Positions 13,051 through 15,830 of a stretch of 15,830 nucleotides of DNA are shown here, piece after piece. The position numbers were made by a program, and so were the translations under genes. The stretch is taken from NCBI GenBank assembly GCA_045651745.1, contig JAZRSW010000093.1, forward strand, positions 1-15,830, written 5' to 3'. The stretch is from UMGS172 sp045651745 (GTDB lineage: Bacteria > Bacillota > Clostridia > Oscillospirales > Acutalibacteraceae). Every line of letters begins with the position of its first letter. Within the stretch, counting starts at the first letter, position 1. Below the pieces are notes generated by a model, which saw only the letters and a list, made by a program, of their open reading frames with translations, had not been told where the DNA came from and made no database searches.

Positions 13051-13266
13051 TTAACCAATAAATGTAAATCTTTGAAAAGTTTTTCCGTCGCGGGTTATGG
13101 TTTCGTTCCACATTTCATAAGGGCGTACCCAAATGTCACCGTCACCGTAAAGCGCTTTGTAAACCACCATGGGTGCTAACGTTTCGCTGTGCTTTGCTAT
13201 TCCGATTTCCGCGTATTCGTTACCTTTGAAGTGGCGGTATTTTCCCAATTTGATTTCGTTTTCCAT
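13051..13266 (-). CDS. DUF1653 domain protein
   Basis: 71-residue single-domain protein. The DUF1653 pattern is clear: LGKYRHFKGNEYAEIGIAKHSET, then PMVVYKALYGDGDIWVRPYEMWNE, ending in a FQRFTFIG strand. It is thought to be a small beta-rich fold; biological role unknown. I prefer the second of two in-frame ATGs (13266), because AAGGG lies 9 bases upstream of it and only 3 from the first (13272). It has its own promoter and terminator and is monocistronic, divergent from the MATE gene. Confidence 0.88.
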   Translation of the reverse strand: MENEIKLGKYRHFKGNEYAEIGIAKHSETLAPMVVYKALYGDGDIWVRPYEMWNETITRDGKTFQRFTFIG

Positions 13267-13299
13267 AAACATCTTCCCTTTATATTATGATACATTAAA

Positions 13300-13328
13300 A
13301 TTATACGGTAATTTTTTGAATAATTCAA
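13300..13328 (-). promoter_or_regulatory. Promoter of the DUF1653 gene
   Basis: Minus strand TTGAAT (13323-13328), 17 bases, TATAAT (13300-13305). It diverges from the MATE promoter only 11 bases away. Confidence 0.72.
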
Positions 13329-13339
13329 GGGTGAAAAGC

Positions 13340-13367
13340 TTTACTTTATTAAAAAAGGTGATATACT
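13340..13367 (+). promoter_or_regulatory. Promoter of the MATE gene
   Basis: TTTACT (13340-13345), 16 bases, TATACT (13362-13367) preceded by TGA, an extended -10. Predicted start near 13374. Confidence 0.6.
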
Positions 13368-13410
13368 TACAGATAATGATATTATTGTACTGTTAAAAGA
13401 GGTGAGGGTT

Positions 13411-14808
13411 GTGTCTTTAAGGGAAAATAAAAACCTTTTAGAAGGCTCACTCTGGCGTAATATTTTAATGTTTACATTGCCGATTGTCCTTTCGGGAATG
13501 TTGCAGTTGGTGTTTAATGCGGCGGATTTGATTGTTGTCGGTAAGTTTGATAGAGTCAATGGCTCGTTAGCGCAAGCGGCAATCGGTTCAACCGGTTCAA
13601 TGATAAATTTGATTGTTTGCGTATTTTTAGGCATTTCAATTGGCGTTAATGTTGTAATTGCACGTTTAATTGGTGCAAAACAGTTTGAACATTTAAAAAC
13701 CGCCGTACAAACAGCAATGTTTATCGGTGTTATTGCCGGTGTTATGATTGCAGTTTTCGGTTATATTTTCACAAAACCGCTGTTGCATCTTATTCAGACC
13801 GAAGAAAGCGTTATGCCGTTTGCGGTGGACTATTTGCGGATTTATTTTATCGGCGCACCGTTTTCAATGATATACAATTTCGGCAGTGCGATAATGCGCG
13901 CGTGGGGTGACACTAAACGCCCAACTATATACTTAACAATCGGCGGTATAGCAAATGTTATTTTAAATTTATTTGCCGTTATTGTTTTGGGGTTGGGGGT
14001 AAAGGGCGTTGCAATTGCAACAACAACCTCAAATTTAATCGCTTGTGTCCTTATAATAATAAGGTTAATTAAAACTGATGAGCCGATAAAACTGCACATT
14101 AAGGGTATAAAAATCAATAGCCACTGGCTGACGCAGATTTTAGCATTAGGGTTTCCTGCAGGTGTTCAGGGCATATGTTTTTCGTTGTCAAACGTGATTA
14201 TTCAATCGGCGGTCAATTCGTTTGGCGACTCGCACATCACCGCGGGCAACGGCAATGCCGCAAACGTCGAAAATTTCATATATATTGCGATAAACTCATT
14301 TTCTCAGGCGGCGGTTACGTTTACAAGTCAGAGCGTGGGTGCAAAAAATTATAAACACGTTAAGAAAATATTATATACAACCTTGATGTTGGTTGGAATA
14401 GTAGGGGTTACATTGAGTTCAGCGGTTTGTATTTTTAGAGAGCCGTTGATGGAGTTATATTCCTCTAATGCGGATGATATCAAAGCCGGTATGAGCCGTT
14501 TGGTAGTAATTTGTATGGCATACTTCATTTGTGGATTTATGGATGTCACAACCGGTGCAATCAGGGGAATGGGTAACTCGACCGTTCCAATGATAATTGC
14601 GCTTATCGGTGCTTGCGGAATGAGAATTGTCTGGGTTTACACAATATTCCGTTCGTGGCACACAACGACCAGTCTTTATATTTCTTATCCAATTTCGTGG
14701 TTGGTGACGTTTTTGGCGTTGTTCACCTTTGCGACATATTACCGAAAACGCTTAGAGCGAAAAGAGATAGAAAGACAAAAAACTTGTCTTAATAAAGAAA
14801 GTGAATAA
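13411..14808 (+). CDS. MATE family efflux transporter
   Basis: Membrane antiporter of the multidrug and toxic compound extrusion family, exporting cationic or other small compounds using a Na+ or H+ gradient; substrate unknown. 465 residues with twelve hydrophobic segments in two related halves. The first half opens RNILMFTLPIVLSGMLQLVFNAADLIVVGKF. The second half starts around WLTQILALGFPAGVQGICFSLSNVIIQSAVNSFG, and FTSQSVGAKNYKHVKK parallels VVIARLIGAKQFEHLK of the first half. I chose GTG at 13411, since AGAGGTGA lies 6 bases upstream; a GTG at 13402 falls inside that site. No terminator separates it from the rplJ promoter 16 bases downstream, so read-through would meet the L10-leader terminator. 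Confidence 0.92.
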   Translation: MSLRENKNLLEGSLWRNILMFTLPIVLSGMLQLVFNAADLIVVGKFDRVNGSLAQAAIGSTGSMINLIVCVFLGISIGVNVVIARLIGAKQFEHLKTAVQTAMFIGVIAGVMIAVFGYIFTKPLLHLIQTEESVMPFAVDYLRIYFIGAPFSMIYNFGSAIMRAWGDTKRPTIYLTIGGIANVILNLFAVIVLGLGVKGVAIATTTSNLIACVLIIIRLIKTDEPIKLHIKGIKINSHWLTQILALGFPAGVQGICFSLSNVIIQSAVNSFGDSHITAGNGNAANVENFIYIAINSFSQAAVTFTSQSVGAKNYKHVKKILYTTLMLVGIVGVTLSSAVCIFREPLMELYSSNADDIKAGMSRLVVICMAYFICGFMDVTTGAIRGMGNSTVPMIIALIGACGMRIVWVYTIFRSWHTTTSLYISYPISWLVTFLALFTFATYYRKRLERKEIERQKTCLNKESE

Positions 14809-14824
14809 ATTTAAAAAATAATGC

Positions 14825-14856
14825 TTGACAAATTGGAAACAGTATGATAGTATACT
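14825..14856 (+). promoter_or_regulatory. rplJ-rplL operon promoter
   Basis: Consensus TTGACA (14825-14830). The -10 is either TAGTAT (14848-14853) at 17 bases or TATACT (14851-14856) at 20 bases. It lies immediately before the L10 leader. Confidence 0.65.
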
Positions 14857-14862
14857 TGTGTT

Positions 14863-14945
14863 AATTCCAAAGACAGTAGGTGCTTTGCGTAAAGACGTGT
14901 GTCTGCCTACCGAGGATGAACACTTAAATCGTCTTATTATTTTTT
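14863..14945 (+). ncRNA. Ribosomal protein L10 leader
   Basis: Conserved L10-leader elements AAAGACAGTAGGTGC (14869-14883) and GTCTGCCTACCGAGGATGAACAC (starting 14901) pair GTAGG with CCTAC to form the kink-turn-bearing stem bound by L10 with L12. It precedes rplJ. This is the autogenous control site in Firmicutes: free L10(L12) binds and lowers expression. Confidence 0.92.
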
Positions 14946-14957
14946 ATGACTTTTTTC

Positions 14958-14990
14958 GTGCCTGTCCTTCTTTGGAACAGGCACTTTTCA
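14958..14990 (+). terminator. L10 leader terminator
   Basis: GTGCCTGTCC (14958-14967) pairs with GGAACAGGCAC (14974-14984), with one bulge, and is followed by TTTTCATTTTT. It overlaps TCTTTGGAA (14969-14977), which is perfectly complementary to TTCCAAAGA (14865-14873) at the leader's 5' end. That gives a ready antiterminator. Confidence 0.85.
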
Positions 14991-15009
14991 TTTTTCGGAG
15001 GTGAATATT

Positions 15010-15531
15010 TTGCCCAGTCAGTCAGTTTTGGAAATGAAGCAACAGCAGGTTGCCGAAATCAAGGCTAAAGTTGAAGCTGCTTGTGCCGGCGTTATCGTTG
15101 ATTACAGCGGTATCTCGGTTGCGGATGATACTAAACTCCGTAAGGAGCTTCGTGAGGCAGGCGTTAACTACTCCGTAGTTAAGAACACCCTTCTCCACAA
15201 GGCCGTTGAAGGCACTGATTTAGCTGAAATCGACCCGTTCCTCGAGGGAACAACCGCACTTGCTACTAGCACCGACGACCATGTTGCCGCTGCAAGAATT
15301 TTAAGCAAGTACGCAGAGACTAGCGAAAGCTTCAAAATCAAGACCGGTTTCTTAGACGGAAAGGTTATTGATTTAGCAACTATCGAGAGTCTTGCAAAGT
15401 TGCCGACAAGAGACGTTCTTCTCGCAACCGTTTGCAATGCATTCAATGCACCTATTTCTGCATTCGCCCGTGTCATTCAGGCTATCGTTGATAAAGACGG
15501 TGAAGGCGCAGCAGAGCCCGCAGCAGAATAA
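15010..15531 (+). CDS. rplJ: Large ribosomal subunit protein L10
   Basis: Forms the base of the L7/L12 stalk on the 50S subunit, binding 23S rRNA through its N-terminal domain and L12 dimers through its C-terminal helix. 173 residues, normal size. Typical features are MKQQQVAEIKAKVEAACAGVIVDYSGIS, LRKELREAGVNYSVVKNTLLHKAVEGT and LPTRDVLLATVCNAFNAPISAFARVIQAI, with an Ala/Glu-rich tail. The start is TTG at 15010: GGAGGTGA ends 6 bases upstream, and the resulting N-terminus MPSQSVLEMK fits the family. A GTG at 15001 lies within that ribosome site. The gene is regulated by the L10 leader, and rplL follows after 60 bases. Confidence 0.96.
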   Translation: MPSQSVLEMKQQQVAEIKAKVEAACAGVIVDYSGISVADDTKLRKELREAGVNYSVVKNTLLHKAVEGTDLAEIDPFLEGTTALATSTDDHVAAARILSKYAETSESFKIKTGFLDGKVIDLATIESLAKLPTRDVLLATVCNAFNAPISAFARVIQAIVDKDGEGAAEPAAE

Positions 15532-15591
15532 TTTATCTGCTTAAAACAAATTAAAACAAAAACAAATTACAAATTATTGGAGGAAAAGAAA

Positions 15592-15830
15592 ATGGCATCA
15601 GAAAAGATTGCAGCAATGATTGAAGAAATCAAAGCTCTTACCGTTCTTGAGCTTTCAGAGCTCGTACACGCAGTAGAAGAGGAGTTTGGCGTATCCGCAG
15701 GAGCAGCAGTTGCAGTAGCAGGTCCCGCTGCAGCAGCAGGCCCCGCAGCTGAAGAGGAGGGCGAGTTTGACGTTATTCTCGCAGACGCAGGCGCAGAGAA
15801 GAATAAGATTATTAAGGCTGTTCGGGAAAT
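15592..15830 (+). CDS. rplL: Large ribosomal subunit protein L7/L12 (3' end outside window)
   Basis: Stalk protein that recruits translation factors to the ribosome. 79 codons are visible, from ATG (GGAGG 8 bases upstream) to the window edge. The N-terminal dimerisation domain (EKIAAMIEEIKALTVLELSELV, EEEFGVSAGAAVAV) is followed by the flexible Ala/Gly/Pro hinge (about 44-57). The factor-binding domain then starts (EFDVILADAGAEKNKIIKAVREI). About 45 residues should follow beyond the edge. It is co-transcribed with rplJ, the usual rplJL order, with an A-rich spacer and no terminator between. Confidence 0.96.
   Translation, partial: MASEKIAAMIEEIKALTVLELSELVHAVEEEFGVSAGAAVAVAGPAAAAGPAAEEEGEFDVILADAGAEKNKIIKAVRE

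Overview
The window looks like a chromosomal segment of a low-to-moderate-GC, endospore-forming Firmicute of class Clostridia, probably an Oscillospiraceae/Ruminococcaceae-type gut organism. That is inference from the gene content: SpoVAD, UPF0371 (DUF1846), IreB, DUF6514, DUF1653, a PcrA of clostridial type, a glycine riboswitch and an L10 leader. TTG and GTG starts preceded by good GGAGG-like sites are frequent. No rRNA, tRNA, CRISPR array or transposase gene was seen.

Left part (1-3520), mostly minus strand: spoVAD breaks off inside a conserved motif close to the window edge. A 600-base gap then holds a minus promoter plus terminator ahead of spoVAD and, divergent from it, a stand-alone plus-strand transcript with promoter, three imperfect internal repeats and a strong terminator. 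Next come UPF0371 (DUF1846) and a low-molecular-weight tyrosine phosphatase.

Middle (3520-5378): an accessory island with palindromic repeat debris, a small membrane protein carrying HEGAH, and an XRE regulator with a zinc ribbon. The regulator is flanked by direct copies of a 3'-end/terminator sequence. Between it and murA lies a relic of a second tyrosine phosphatase start, so this stretch appears to have been inserted or rearranged.

Right part (5378-15830): core genes. murA (minus) diverges from pcrA (plus), followed by ireB. A singleton glycine riboswitch then controls an Na+:alanine/glycine symporter. After that come a HAD-IIA (NagD-like) phosphatase, the small DUF6514 and DUF1653 genes on the minus strand, a MATE exporter, and the L10-leader-controlled rplJ-rplL operon, with rplL cut by the window end.

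Most genes are monocistronic with their own SigA-like promoter and intrinsic terminator. The two clear RNA switches (glycine, L10) each show a pairing in the sequence that could compete with the downstream terminator.
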